Source: Hyphomicrobiales bacterium (GTDB lineage Bacteria; Pseudomonadota; Alphaproteobacteria; Rhizobiales; Beijerinckiaceae). From it: a stretch of DNA of 64,000 bases. Below, in pieces: positions 7,939 to 15,853 of this stretch. The notes below the pieces were generated by a model that did no database searches, had not been told where the DNA came from, and saw only the letters and a program-made list of their open reading frames with translations. Position 1 is the stretch's first letter; every line of letters begins with the position of its first letter. Position numbers and translations under genes: made by a program. The stretch covers positions 1 to 64,000 of the forward strand of contig UCBZ01000042.1 in the NCBI GenBank assembly GCA_900470775.1. The letters run 5' to 3'.

Positions 7939-8754
7939 TCAGGCCGGCAGCCCGTTCTGCTTTCGCAAGCTTTTATCGAATGCGGATGCGGGGACGAAAC
8001 GGCGCAGCAAACTGACCTGCCGCGCCATCTTTCCCGCCGCATAACGCCGTTTCGGAGCAGAAGCGGTCGCCGCTTCGAGGATCGTCCTTGCGACGACGTC
8101 CGGCGCATCGCCTGCTTCGATCGCTGTCCGCATAATCGTGTTCATGCCGTCCCGCGCGGCGTCATAGGCGTCCAGCGGTCGGTCCGGCCTGATTTGGTTT
8201 TCCTCGAATGCGGTCCGGGTATAGGCCGGCTCGACCAGAACGACGCGGATGCCAAGCGAGCGCAGCTCGTGGTCGAGCGATTCGGAATAGCCTTCGATGG
8301 CATGCTTGGTCGCCGCGTAGAGCGCCGAATAAGGCGCCGGTATCAGGCCCAGCAGCGAACTCAGATTGACGATCCTGCCCTGCTTCTGGCGGCGCATCAC
8401 CGGCAGAACCGCGTTGGTCACGCGCAAGACACCGAAGACATTGACATCGAACAGGGCCTTGGCCTGCTCGATCGAGGATTCCTCGGCGCCGCCGAGCAGC
8501 CCGATGCCGGCATTGTTCACGAGCAGGTCGATGCGCCCCGCCTGGGCGACCACCTCACCGATCAGCTTCGCCACGGATCCATCGTCGGTCACGTCACAGG
8601 ACAGCATGGTGACGCCTTCGAGGCGTTCCGAGGTCGCCCGACGGCTGGTTCCGAAGACGCGATACCCTGCGTCCGCCAGCGCCTTGGCCGTCACGCGGCC
8701 GATGCCGGAGGAAGCGCCGGTGACCAGGGCCACGCCAGGATTCTTCGTGTTCAT
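7939..8754 (-). CDS. short-chain dehydrogenase/reductase
   Basis: A classical SDR of 271 residues. It has TGASSGIGR near the N-terminus, NNAGIG near residue 90, a serine in VNLSSLLG and catalytic YAATK. Length and the long C-terminal tail resemble the retinol/steroid-dehydrogenase-like SDRs often annotated only as oxidoreductase. It lies 57 bp downstream of the KAS-like gene on the same strand and probably shares its transcript, so it might reduce a beta-keto product of that enzyme; this is inference. Confidence 0.87.
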   Translation of the reverse strand: MNTKNPGVALVTGASSGIGRVTAKALADAGYRVFGTSRRATSERLEGVTMLSCDVTDDGSVAKLIGEVVAQAGRIDLLVNNAGIGLLGGAEESSIEQAKALFDVNVFGVLRVTNAVLPVMRRQKQGRIVNLSSLLGLIPAPYSALYAATKHAIEGYSESLDHELRSLGIRVVLVEPAYTRTAFEENQIRPDRPLDAYDAARDGMNTIMRTAIEAGDAPDVVARTILEAATASAPKRRYAAGKMARQVSLLRRFVPASAFDKSLRKQNGLPA

Positions 8755-8811
8755 GGCAGTTATCTCTTTGTTTTTGTTGAATAGGCGACGTCGAAGCGCT
8801 GCGCGGCTGCG

Positions 8812-10101
8812 TCAAGAACCCGCGCCGCCGATCGCGTCCGACCAGCGGCGGAACAGCACGCTGGCATTCACGCCGCCAAAGCCGAAGCCATTGGCGATGG
8901 CGTAGTCCGTCACGATCGGTCGGGCCTCGTTCGCGACGAAGTCGATCCCGTCGCCGGCCGGATCGGGAGTTGTCAGATTGAGCGTCGGAGGCGCGACCTG
9001 ATGCCGGAGCGCAAGGATCGCGAAGATGGCTCCAAGCCCGCCGGCCGCGCCCAGAAGATGGCCCGTCGCCGATTTCGTCGCACTGACGGCAATCGTGCGA
9101 TCCGAGCCGAACAGGGTCCTGATGGCAGCCAGTTCTCCCAGATCGCCGACGGGCGTCGATGTTGCATGCGCATTAAGGTGGCCAATCTTGCCCGGCGCAA
9201 TTCCGGCCTGGGCGATCGCGATCTCCATGGCGCGGCGCGCGCCGCTGCCATCCTCGGGGCCGGAGGTGATGTGGTGCGCGTCCGCGGTCGTGCCATAGCC
9301 GACGAGTTCGGCGAGCGGTGTGGCGCCGCGCGCCAGCGCATGGCCCAGTTCCTCGATCACCAGCATGCCGGCGCCTTCGCCCATCACGAAACCGTCCCTT
9401 GCCATGTCGAACGGGCGCGAAGCCTCGGCAGGTCGGTCGTTGAAGCCGGTGGACAATGAGCGTGCGGCAGCAAACCCGCCGAGGCTGACGATGTTCATGC
9501 AGGCTTCGGAGCCGCCGCACAGCGCGATATCGGCTTCGCCCGAGCGGATGAGGCGGGCGGCATCCCCGATCGCCTGGATACCCGCGGCGCACGCCGTCAC
9601 CGGCGCACCGAGCGGACCCTTGAACCCGTGGCGGATCGAAACCTGCCCGGCAGCGAGGTTGACCAGGAAGGAGGGTACCGTGAACGGCGACAGGCGGCGC
9701 ACGCCTCGCGTGTCCACGGTGCGCACGGCTTCGGTTATGGCCGGGAAACCGCCGATGCCCGAGGCGATGATGGTGGCCGTGCGGCGTTGCTCGGCGTCCG
9801 AGCCAGGCTTCCAGTTTGCCTGCGCCAGCGCCTCGTCTGCCGCCGCCAGCGCGAGGATGATAAACCGGTCGACCTTGCGCTGATCCTTTGGAGCCAGGAC
9901 GGCATCGGGATCGAAGCCCGCTTCCGGATCCTCGACGATGGAGGGAACGACTCCTCCCACCTTTGCTGGCAAATCGCCGACAACCTCGTCGGGAAGCCTG
10001 CGCAGGCCCGATCGGCCGGCCAGCAGGCGCGACCATGAGGCATCGACCCCGGCGGCAAGCGGCGTGACCGCTCCCAGGCCCGTAACAACAATCCTTCGCA
10101 T
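8812..10101 (-). CDS. beta-ketoacyl-ACP synthase II-like condensing enzyme
   Basis: A FabF-type thiolase-fold enzyme of 429 residues with the full KAS triad: C171 in VTACAAG, H312 in NAHATSTPVGD and H348 in KSATGHLLGAAGG, plus K343. It should condense an acyl thioester with malonyl-ACP. No acpP, fabG or fabD neighbour is present, so it is not the housekeeping locus and may serve a special acyl chain. I use the ATG at 10101 (MRRIVVTGLG); the frame runs further upstream, but the family begins here. The start overlaps the stop of a 56-codon frame (TGATG). Confidence 0.9.
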   Translation of the reverse strand: MRRIVVTGLGAVTPLAAGVDASWSRLLAGRSGLRRLPDEVVGDLPAKVGGVVPSIVEDPEAGFDPDAVLAPKDQRKVDRFIILALAAADEALAQANWKPGSDAEQRRTATIIASGIGGFPAITEAVRTVDTRGVRRLSPFTVPSFLVNLAAGQVSIRHGFKGPLGAPVTACAAGIQAIGDAARLIRSGEADIALCGGSEACMNIVSLGGFAAARSLSTGFNDRPAEASRPFDMARDGFVMGEGAGMLVIEELGHALARGATPLAELVGYGTTADAHHITSGPEDGSGARRAMEIAIAQAGIAPGKIGHLNAHATSTPVGDLGELAAIRTLFGSDRTIAVSATKSATGHLLGAAGGLGAIFAILALRHQVAPPTLNLTTPDPAGDGIDFVANEARPIVTDYAIANGFGFGGVNASVLFRRWSDAIGGAGS

Positions 10102-10271
10102 CAGGCACCTATCGGTTTCATCTTGCCGGTGGGATCGGCCGACGCGAAATGCAGGTCGCTCGATCCCAATCCGTTCGTCAGCACGCCGGGCGCCGCCGCG
10201 AAGACGCGGTGCAGTGGCCGGCTGTCGGGCGTGCAACCGCGACAGAGCGCGCCTGAATCAAGGGCCGTCAC
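10101..10271 (-). CDS. small hypothetical protein coupled to tetR and the KAS gene
   Basis: A frame of 56 codons starts with GTG overlapping the tetR stop (GTGA) and stops overlapping the KAS start (TGATG). The product contains LCRGC, LTNGLGSSDLHF and ends TGKMKPIGA. I recognise no family. The double overlap is typical of translationally coupled bacterial genes and fills the whole gap between two genes of one strand. There is no independent ribosome-binding site, so it could be a chance frame. Confidence 0.4.
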   Translation of the reverse strand: MTALDSGALCRGCTPDSRPLHRVFAAAPGVLTNGLGSSDLHFASADPTGKMKPIGA

Positions 10272-10873
10272 TGGCGCCGACCGGGATGTGCTTCGCCTGC
10301 CGGCGATCGCTGCAGCACGCTCTCGGCGGCGGCCTCCAGGAACCGCTTCGACATCTCTTGGTCGTTGACCGCGCGGGCGAGGAGCACCGCCCCGACCATG
10401 GTCGAGAGGATGGCCATGGCCTTGCCATCCGGCGCGTCGCCCTCGGCCTTTCCGATCCAGCCACTCAGCAAATCGAGATATTCGCGGATGCCGCCTTCAA
10501 ATGAGGTCTTCACCTCCGGGCCTTGCCGTGCGGCATCGGAACCGAGCGCCACGACCGGACAGCCATCCGTCTTCTCGGCGCAGTGACCCGTGCTGAGATA
10601 GAAATCGACGACTGCCGATAGCGGGTCTTCGGGGCTGGACTCGGCAGCGGCCACCCATCGACCCAACGCGCTCTCCAAAGCACGCCGGGAGGCTTGCGCC
10701 GCCAAATCGTCCTTGGAGTCGAACTGCTTGTAGAAGGCGCCCTGCGTCAGCCCGGCACCCGCCATCAGGTCCTTCAGTCCAATGCCGTCAAAGCCATGCT
10801 GCCGGAAAAGGCGGCTTGCCACGTCGATGACCGTCTGCCGGTTTTCTTCAGCCTGCTGGCGCGTGACACGCAT
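10268..10873 (-). CDS. TetR/AcrR-family repressor
   Basis: A protein of 201 residues with an N-terminal TetR helix-turn-helix (about 8-55: NRQTVIDVASRLFRQHGFDG, then LKDLMAGAGLTQGAFYKQFD) and a C-terminal ligand domain with a GCP motif like that of the TetR at 3237-3836. I start it at MRVTRQQ (10873); the open frame extends upstream across the operator. It divides two operons: the small ORF, KAS and SDR genes downstream on its own strand, and an RND efflux pair on the other. It probably represses both and itself through the inverted repeat at 10888-10938. Confidence 0.88.
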   Translation of the reverse strand: MRVTRQQAEENRQTVIDVASRLFRQHGFDGIGLKDLMAGAGLTQGAFYKQFDSKDDLAAQASRRALESALGRWVAAAESSPEDPLSAVVDFYLSTGHCAEKTDGCPVVALGSDAARQGPEVKTSFEGGIREYLDLLSGWIGKAEGDAPDGKAMAILSTMVGAVLLARAVNDQEMSKRFLEAAAESVLQRSPAGEAHPGRRQ

Positions 10874-10887
10874 CGGGAGCTCCAGAA

Positions 10888-10938
10888 TTAGATTGCGTTC
10901 AACCTCTATATCGATCATAGAGTTCGAACGCAATCTAA
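10888..10938. promoter_or_regulatory. long inverted repeat, probable TetR operator
   Basis: The arms at 10888-10909 and 10917-10938 are 22 bp each with two mismatches and 7 bp between. Each contains TTAGATTGCGTTC or its complement. The repeat lies 15 bp from the tetR start on one side and 15 bp from the RND adaptor start on the other. Length and position strongly suggest an operator over both promoters; binding by this TetR is inferred. Confidence 0.7.
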
Positions 10939-10952
10939 TTTGGTAAGAGGCG

Positions 10953-12074
10953 ATGGGCAAGACAAGAAAATCGGTCATTGCGGCGGGGGGCGTCCTGTTC
11001 GCGGCGGCGGCGGTCGCGGGATTCGTCGCGCTGTCGGTGCGCCCGCAGCAGGCTTCGGCCGTCGGAGACCCGCGACAGGCCGCGCCGATCGTCAGGCTGG
11101 CGACGCCCACGCCTGTCGTCGCATCCGAGCGCCGCTTCACCGGCACCGTCGCCGCCAGGGTGCAGAGCAATCTCGGTTTCCGCGTTCCCGGCAAGATCGT
11201 CGAACGGCTGGTCAATGTCGGCCAGCCCGTCACGGCCGGTCAGGCACTGATGCGGATCGACGAAACCGATCTGCGGCTTGCGCTCACCGCCAAACGCAAC
11301 GCGACGATCGCGGCGCGTGCCGTCCTGGCTCAGGCGAAGGCGGACGAGAAGCGCTATGCGGTTCTGGTTAAGGACGGTTTTGCCGCTAGTCCGCAGCGCT
11401 ACGAACAGGCAAAGGCGGCACTCGACACCGCCGCCGCACAACTCGCCGCGGCGGAAGCGGAGGAGAAGGTCGCCGAGAACGGATCGGGCTATGCCGTTCT
11501 GGCCGCCGACGTCGACGGGATCGTGGTCGAGACGCTTGGTGAGCCCGGCCAGGTCGTCACGGCCGGCCAGGCCGTGATCCGGCTTGCCCAGGCGGGCCCG
11601 CGCGAGGCGATCGTGGCACTGCCGGAAACCGTCCGGCCTGCCATCGGCTCGACGGCCTTCGCCAATCTCTATGGCACGGAGGCCCGCCGCCATACGGCCA
11701 CGCTGAGGCAGCTGTCGGATTCCGCCGATCCTCTGACGCGCACCTATGAAGCGCGCTACGTCCTCGACGGCGAGGCCGCGGCGGCTCCGCTCGGAGCGAC
11801 CGTGACCATCCGGCTGGCCAACCAGGCGAGCCAGCCGGAAATGGAAGTACCGCTCGGAGCGGTCCTGGACGACGGCCGGAAGACGGGTGTCTGGCTCCTC
11901 GACGAAGCGTCGTCGACGGTGCGGTTCCGCGCCGTCAGGCTTGTGCGGGTGACCAACGAGACCGCCGTCGTCTCCGGGCTCAGCGGCGGCGAGCCGGTCG
12001 TTTCGATCGGAGCGCATCTTCTGCGGGAAGGCGCCCGCGTCAGGACCCTCTCGCAGAGCAAGGCCAGCAAATGA
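10953..12074 (+). CDS. RND efflux periplasmic adaptor subunit (MFP/HlyD type)
   Basis: A membrane-fusion protein of 373 residues. An N-terminal membrane anchor or uncleaved signal (about 7-27) is followed by the first lipoyl half (FRVPGKIVERLVNVGQPVTA), an alpha-hairpin rich in Ala, Lys and Glu (about 105-175), the second lipoyl half (VDGIVVETLGEPGQVVTAGQ) and beta-barrel segments. No lipobox Cys is seen. It should couple the inner-membrane pump encoded next to an outer-membrane channel. Its stop overlaps the pump start (ATGA). No TolC-type gene follows, so the channel must be encoded elsewhere. Confidence 0.92.
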   Translation: MGKTRKSVIAAGGVLFAAAAVAGFVALSVRPQQASAVGDPRQAAPIVRLATPTPVVASERRFTGTVAARVQSNLGFRVPGKIVERLVNVGQPVTAGQALMRIDETDLRLALTAKRNATIAARAVLAQAKADEKRYAVLVKDGFAASPQRYEQAKAALDTAAAQLAAAEAEEKVAENGSGYAVLAADVDGIVVETLGEPGQVVTAGQAVIRLAQAGPREAIVALPETVRPAIGSTAFANLYGTEARRHTATLRQLSDSADPLTRTYEARYVLDGEAAAAPLGATVTIRLANQASQPEMEVPLGAVLDDGRKTGVWLLDEASSTVRFRAVRLVRVTNETAVVSGLSGGEPVVSIGAHLLREGARVRTLSQSKASK

Positions 12075-15000
12075 GCTTCAATCTCTCGGCGATCGCCGTT
12101 CGCGAACGCGCCGTCACCCTGTTCGCGATCCTTCTGCTCGTCGCGGCCGGCGCCTTCGCCTTCATCATGCTGGGCCGGGCGGAAGATCCGAGCTTCACCA
12201 TCAAGACGCTGACGGTCACGACGGTCTGGCCGGGCGCGACCGCGCGTGAAATGCAGGACCTCGTCGCCGAGCCGCTGGAGAAACGAATCCAGGAGCTGAC
12301 CTGGTACGACCGGGTCGAAACGACCACCCGTCCGGGCTACGCCTATATGACGGTCACGCTCAAGGACAGCACGCCCCCATCCGCCGTTCAGGAGGAGTTC
12401 TACCAGGCCCGCAAGAAGCTCGGCGACGAGGCCCGCAACCTGCCACCAGGCGTGGTCGGCCCCTTCGTCAACGACGAATATTCGGATGTGAGCTTTGCCC
12501 TCTATGCGCTGAAGGCCAAGGGCATGCCGATGCGCGAACTGGCGCGGCAGGCCGAAACCATCCGCCAGGACCTGCTGCACGTGCCTGGCGTCAAGAAGAT
12601 CAACATCCTCGGCGAACGGCCGGAACAGATCTTCGTCGAGTTTTCCTTTGCGAAGCTCGCGACGCTGGGTCTATCGGCGCAGGACATCATCACAGCCCTG
12701 CAACGGCAGAATGCCGTCACCCCGGCGGGTTCGATCGACACGAACGGGCCGCAGATGTTCATCCGGATCGACGGCGCCTATGCCGGTTTGAAGACGATCG
12801 CCGATACGCCGATCGTCGCTGCCGGGCGCAGCCTGAAGCTCTCCGACATTGCCGAGGTTCGGCGCGGCTATCAGGACCCCCCGACCTATCTCATCCGGCG
12901 GCAGGGCGAGCCCACGATCCTGGTCGCAGCCGTGATGCAGGCGGGCTGGGATGGGCTGGCGCTCGGCAAGGCGCTCGAGAAGAAGACCGCTGACATTGCT
13001 GCGATGCTCCCGCTCGGCATGACGCTCGACAAGGTCACCGACCAGGCCGTCAACATCAGGTCGGCAGTCGACGAGTTCATGATGAAGTTCGCCATGGCGC
13101 TCGGCGTCGTGCTGCTGGTGAGCCTGCTCAGCCTCGGCTGGCGCGTCGGCCTCGTCGTGGCGGCCGCGGTTCCGCTGACGCTTGCGGTCGTGTTCCTGAT
13201 CATGCTCGAGACCGGCCGCTTCTTCGACCGGATCACGCTGGGCGCGCTCATCCTGTCGCTGGGCCTGCTCGTCGACGATGCCATCATCGCCATCGAGGTC
13301 ATGGTGGTGAAGATGGAAGAGGGCATGGACCGCATCAAGGCGGCCGCCTATGCGTGGAGCCATACGGCCGCGCCGATGCTGTCGGGCACGCTCGTGACCA
13401 TCGCCGGCTTCCTGCCCGTCGGGTTCGCCCGGTCGACGGCGGGCGAATATGCCGGCAACATCTTCTGGGTCGTCGGGTTTGCCCTGATCGTCTCCTGGAT
13501 CGTCGCAGTGGTGTTCACGCCCTATCTGGGCGTGAAGATGCTGCCCGACATCAAGCCCGTCGCAGGCGGCACGCATGCGATCTACGACACGCCGAACTAC
13601 CGGCGCCTTCGGGGGCTGATCACCTTCGCCGTGCGCCACAAATTCACGACCTGTGTCGTCGTCGTCGTCGCGTTCGCGCTGTCCGGCATCGGCATGGCCG
13701 GTGTCAAACAGCAGTTCTTCCCGACATCGGACCGGCCCGAAGTGCTGGTGGAAGTGCGTCTGCCGGAAGGCACCAGCATCGAAACCACGACCGCCACGGT
13801 CGAAAAGCTCGAACGCTGGCTGGGCGGCCAGCCCGAGGCGACGATCGTCACGAGCTATGTCGGCCAGGGCGCGCCGCGCTTCTTCTTCGCCATGGCGCCG
13901 GAACTGCCGGATTCCGCCTTTGCCAAGATCGTCGTCCTGACGCCCGACGCCGAGAACCGCGAGGTCTTGAAGCACAGGCTCCGCGAAGCCGTATCCCAGG
14001 GCCTGGTCCCGGAGGCTTTCATTCGCGTCACGCAGCTCGTCTTCGGCCCCTACACGCCGTTCCCGGTCGAGTTTCGCGTGATGGGGCCCGATCCCGCCGA
14101 GCTCTATGCCATCTCCGAAAAGGCCCTGGAGGTCATGCGGGGCGTTGCCGATGTCCGGCAGGCCAATCGGGACTGGGGCAACCGCACGCCGGTGCTTCGC
14201 TTCGTTCCCGACCAGGACCGGCTGAACCTCATTGGCCTGTCGCCTGCAGCCGTCGGCCAGCAGCTGCAATTCCTGCTCACCGGGGTGACCGTCACGCAGG
14301 TTCGCGAGGACATCCGCAATGTCCCGGTGGTGGCGCGCAGCGCGGGCAGCGAACGGCTCGACCCGGCGCGTCTTGCGGATTTCTCGCTGACGAGCCGCGA
14401 CGGTCGCCAGATTCCGCTCGACCAGATCGGTCATTCCGAAATCCGTCTGGAAGAGCCCATCCTGAAACGCCGCGACCGGACGCCCGTCATCACGATCCGG
14501 ACCGACATCAACGAGGCGACGCAGCCGCCGGAGGTCTCCAAGCAGATCATCACGGCCCTGCAGCCGCTGATCGCAGCGCTTCCGGCAGGCTATCGCATCG
14601 AAACCGGAGGATCGATCGAGGAGGCCGGCAAGGCCAACGCTGCCCTGGCTCAAATCTTTCCGGTGATGATCGCGGCCACACTGATCGTCATCATGTTCCA
14701 GGTGCGGTCGTTCTCAATGATGGTGATCGTGCTGCTGACGGCGCCGCTGGGGGTGATCGGCGTCGTCCCGACCCTGCTCATCTTCAATCAGCCCTTCGGG
14801 TTCAACGCCATCCTGGGCCTGATCGGACTGGCCGGCATCCTGATGCGCAACACGTTGATCCTCACCGAGCAGATCGAGGAGAACCGTGCCGCCGGCCTCG
14901 ACGACTATAACGCCGTCATCGAGGCGACGGTGCAGCGGACGAGACCCGTGATCCTGACGGCGTTGGCCGCCGTGCTCGCGTTCATTCCGCTCACGCACTC

Positions 15001-15181
15001 CGTCTTCTGGGGATCGATGGCCTATACGCTGATCGGCGGCACGGCGGTCGGCACCGTGTTGATCCTGCTGTTCCTTCCCGCGCTCTACATTGCGTGGTTC
15101 CGGATCAAGCCGCGTGCCGACGAGAACGATGAGGTCGCGACGGAGCGAGTTGAGCCGCGAACCGCAATGGCTGCTGAGTAG
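12071..15181 (+). CDS. RND-family efflux pump permease (AcrB/AcrD/AcrF type)
   Basis: A protein of 1036 residues, the normal size for a proton-driven RND exporter. TM1 lies near residues 12-32, followed by a large periplasmic domain, TM2-6 near 335-480 with the proton-relay motif LSLGLLVDDAIIAIEVMV, a second periplasmic domain and TM8-12 near 855-1015 (NAILGLIGLAGILMRNTLIL). Only the drug/organic-compound branch fits; the heavy-metal branch motif is not seen. Substrate is unknown. It is co-transcribed with the adaptor (4-bp overlap) behind the TetR operator. Confidence 0.93.
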   Translation: MSFNLSAIAVRERAVTLFAILLLVAAGAFAFIMLGRAEDPSFTIKTLTVTTVWPGATAREMQDLVAEPLEKRIQELTWYDRVETTTRPGYAYMTVTLKDSTPPSAVQEEFYQARKKLGDEARNLPPGVVGPFVNDEYSDVSFALYALKAKGMPMRELARQAETIRQDLLHVPGVKKINILGERPEQIFVEFSFAKLATLGLSAQDIITALQRQNAVTPAGSIDTNGPQMFIRIDGAYAGLKTIADTPIVAAGRSLKLSDIAEVRRGYQDPPTYLIRRQGEPTILVAAVMQAGWDGLALGKALEKKTADIAAMLPLGMTLDKVTDQAVNIRSAVDEFMMKFAMALGVVLLVSLLSLGWRVGLVVAAAVPLTLAVVFLIMLETGRFFDRITLGALILSLGLLVDDAIIAIEVMVVKMEEGMDRIKAAAYAWSHTAAPMLSGTLVTIAGFLPVGFARSTAGEYAGNIFWVVGFALIVSWIVAVVFTPYLGVKMLPDIKPVAGGTHAIYDTPNYRRLRGLITFAVRHKFTTCVVVVVAFALSGIGMAGVKQQFFPTSDRPEVLVEVRLPEGTSIETTTATVEKLERWLGGQPEATIVTSYVGQGAPRFFFAMAPELPDSAFAKIVVLTPDAENREVLKHRLREAVSQGLVPEAFIRVTQLVFGPYTPFPVEFRVMGPDPAELYAISEKALEVMRGVADVRQANRDWGNRTPVLRFVPDQDRLNLIGLSPAAVGQQLQFLLTGVTVTQVREDIRNVPVVARSAGSERLDPARLADFSLTSRDGRQIPLDQIGHSEIRLEEPILKRRDRTPVITIRTDINEATQPPEVSKQIITALQPLIAALPAGYRIETGGSIEEAGKANAALAQIFPVMIAATLIVIMFQVRSFSMMVIVLLTAPLGVIGVVPTLLIFNQPFGFNAILGLIGLAGILMRNTLILTEQIEENRAAGLDDYNAVIEATVQRTRPVILTALAAVLAFIPLTHSVFWGSMAYTLIGGTAVGTVLILLFLPALYIAWFRIKPRADENDEVATERVEPRTAMAAE

Positions 15182-15264
15182 GAAGCCATTCTTGGAAGGA
15201 GATCGTTCAGGCGTCCGAGTGACCCTCGCGTCTCCCGATCGTGAGGATACGCTGTCCGGTGGGC

Positions 15265-15319
15265 ATGTCGGTTGACATCAAAATGAGAATGCGGCCAATA
15301 TGTCGATACTAATCGACAT
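15265..15319 (+). promoter_or_regulatory. ars promoter with ArsR-type operator
   Basis: A consensus -35 element TTGACA lies at 15272-15277. A perfect palindrome, ATGTCGAT-ACTA-ATCGACAT (15300-15319), covers the expected -10/start region and ends 6 bp before the arsC start. A shorter ATGTC-N4-GACAT palindrome overlaps the -35 (15265-15278). This suits ArsR repression that is relieved by arsenite. Which ArsR binds is not known. Confidence 0.65.
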
Positions 15320-15325
15320 AACGAG

Positions 15326-15853
15326 ATGATGGCCATGACTCGCGCGCCGCTGAACGTCCTCTTCGTCTGTACCGGCAATTCCGCCCGCTCGATCATGGCG
15401 GAGGCCATCATGAGCCGCGTCGCGCCCGGCAAGTTCAAGGGTTACAGCGCCGGCAGCGATCCGAAGGAGGAGATCAACCCCTTCGCCGCGCGGCTTTTGA
15501 AATCGCTGAACTATGACATCTCGCAGTTCCGTCCGAAGAACTGGGAGGAATTCGCCAGGCCGGGTGCACCGGAGCTCGATTTCGTCTTCACCCTCTGCGA
15601 TGACGCCGCCAACGAGCCGTGCCCTTACTGGCCTGGCCAACCCATGAGCGCCCATTGGGGCCTGCCCGACCCGGCCGCCTTCGTCGGCGATGACGTGCAG
15701 AAGGCCCTTGCCTTCGCCGACGCCTACCGGATGCTCAACAACCGGATATCGACCTTCGCCAGCTTGCCCTTGGCGTCCCTTGAAGGGGTCGCGCTGCAAC
15801 GCCGGCTCGAATCGATCGGCACTGACGCCGGCAAGACGGACCACGCCGCTTGA
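15326..15853 (+). CDS. arsC: arsenate reductase, LMW-phosphatase fold
   Basis: A protein of 175 residues of the low-molecular-weight phosphatase family. It has the P-loop CTGNSARS (catalytic C15 counted from the first Met), the general-acid motif WGLPDP near 111-116, and a second Cys pair, C91 and C99. This matches thioredoxin-coupled ArsC enzymes, in which three cysteines relay electrons while arsenate is reduced to arsenite; the pair spacing (seven residues between) is one longer than in the plasmid pI258 enzyme as I recall it. There are alternative starts (MMAM). It heads the ars operon, and its stop overlaps the next start. Confidence 0.88.
   Translation: MMAMTRAPLNVLFVCTGNSARSIMAEAIMSRVAPGKFKGYSAGSDPKEEINPFAARLLKSLNYDISQFRPKNWEEFARPGAPELDFVFTLCDDAANEPCPYWPGQPMSAHWGLPDPAAFVGDDVQKALAFADAYRMLNNRISTFASLPLASLEGVALQRRLESIGTDAGKTDHAA

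Noticed and set aside
12671-14653. A 660-codon minus-strand frame opposite the RND pump gene
   Set aside because: Shadow frame of a clearly coding RND permease; the product is low-complexity with many Asp, Arg and His.
15265-15278. A second ars operator (ATGTC-GGTT-GACAT)
   Set aside because: As an independent site the arms are short and the spacing differs from the 15300-15319 palindrome. I noted it only as part of the promoter entry.
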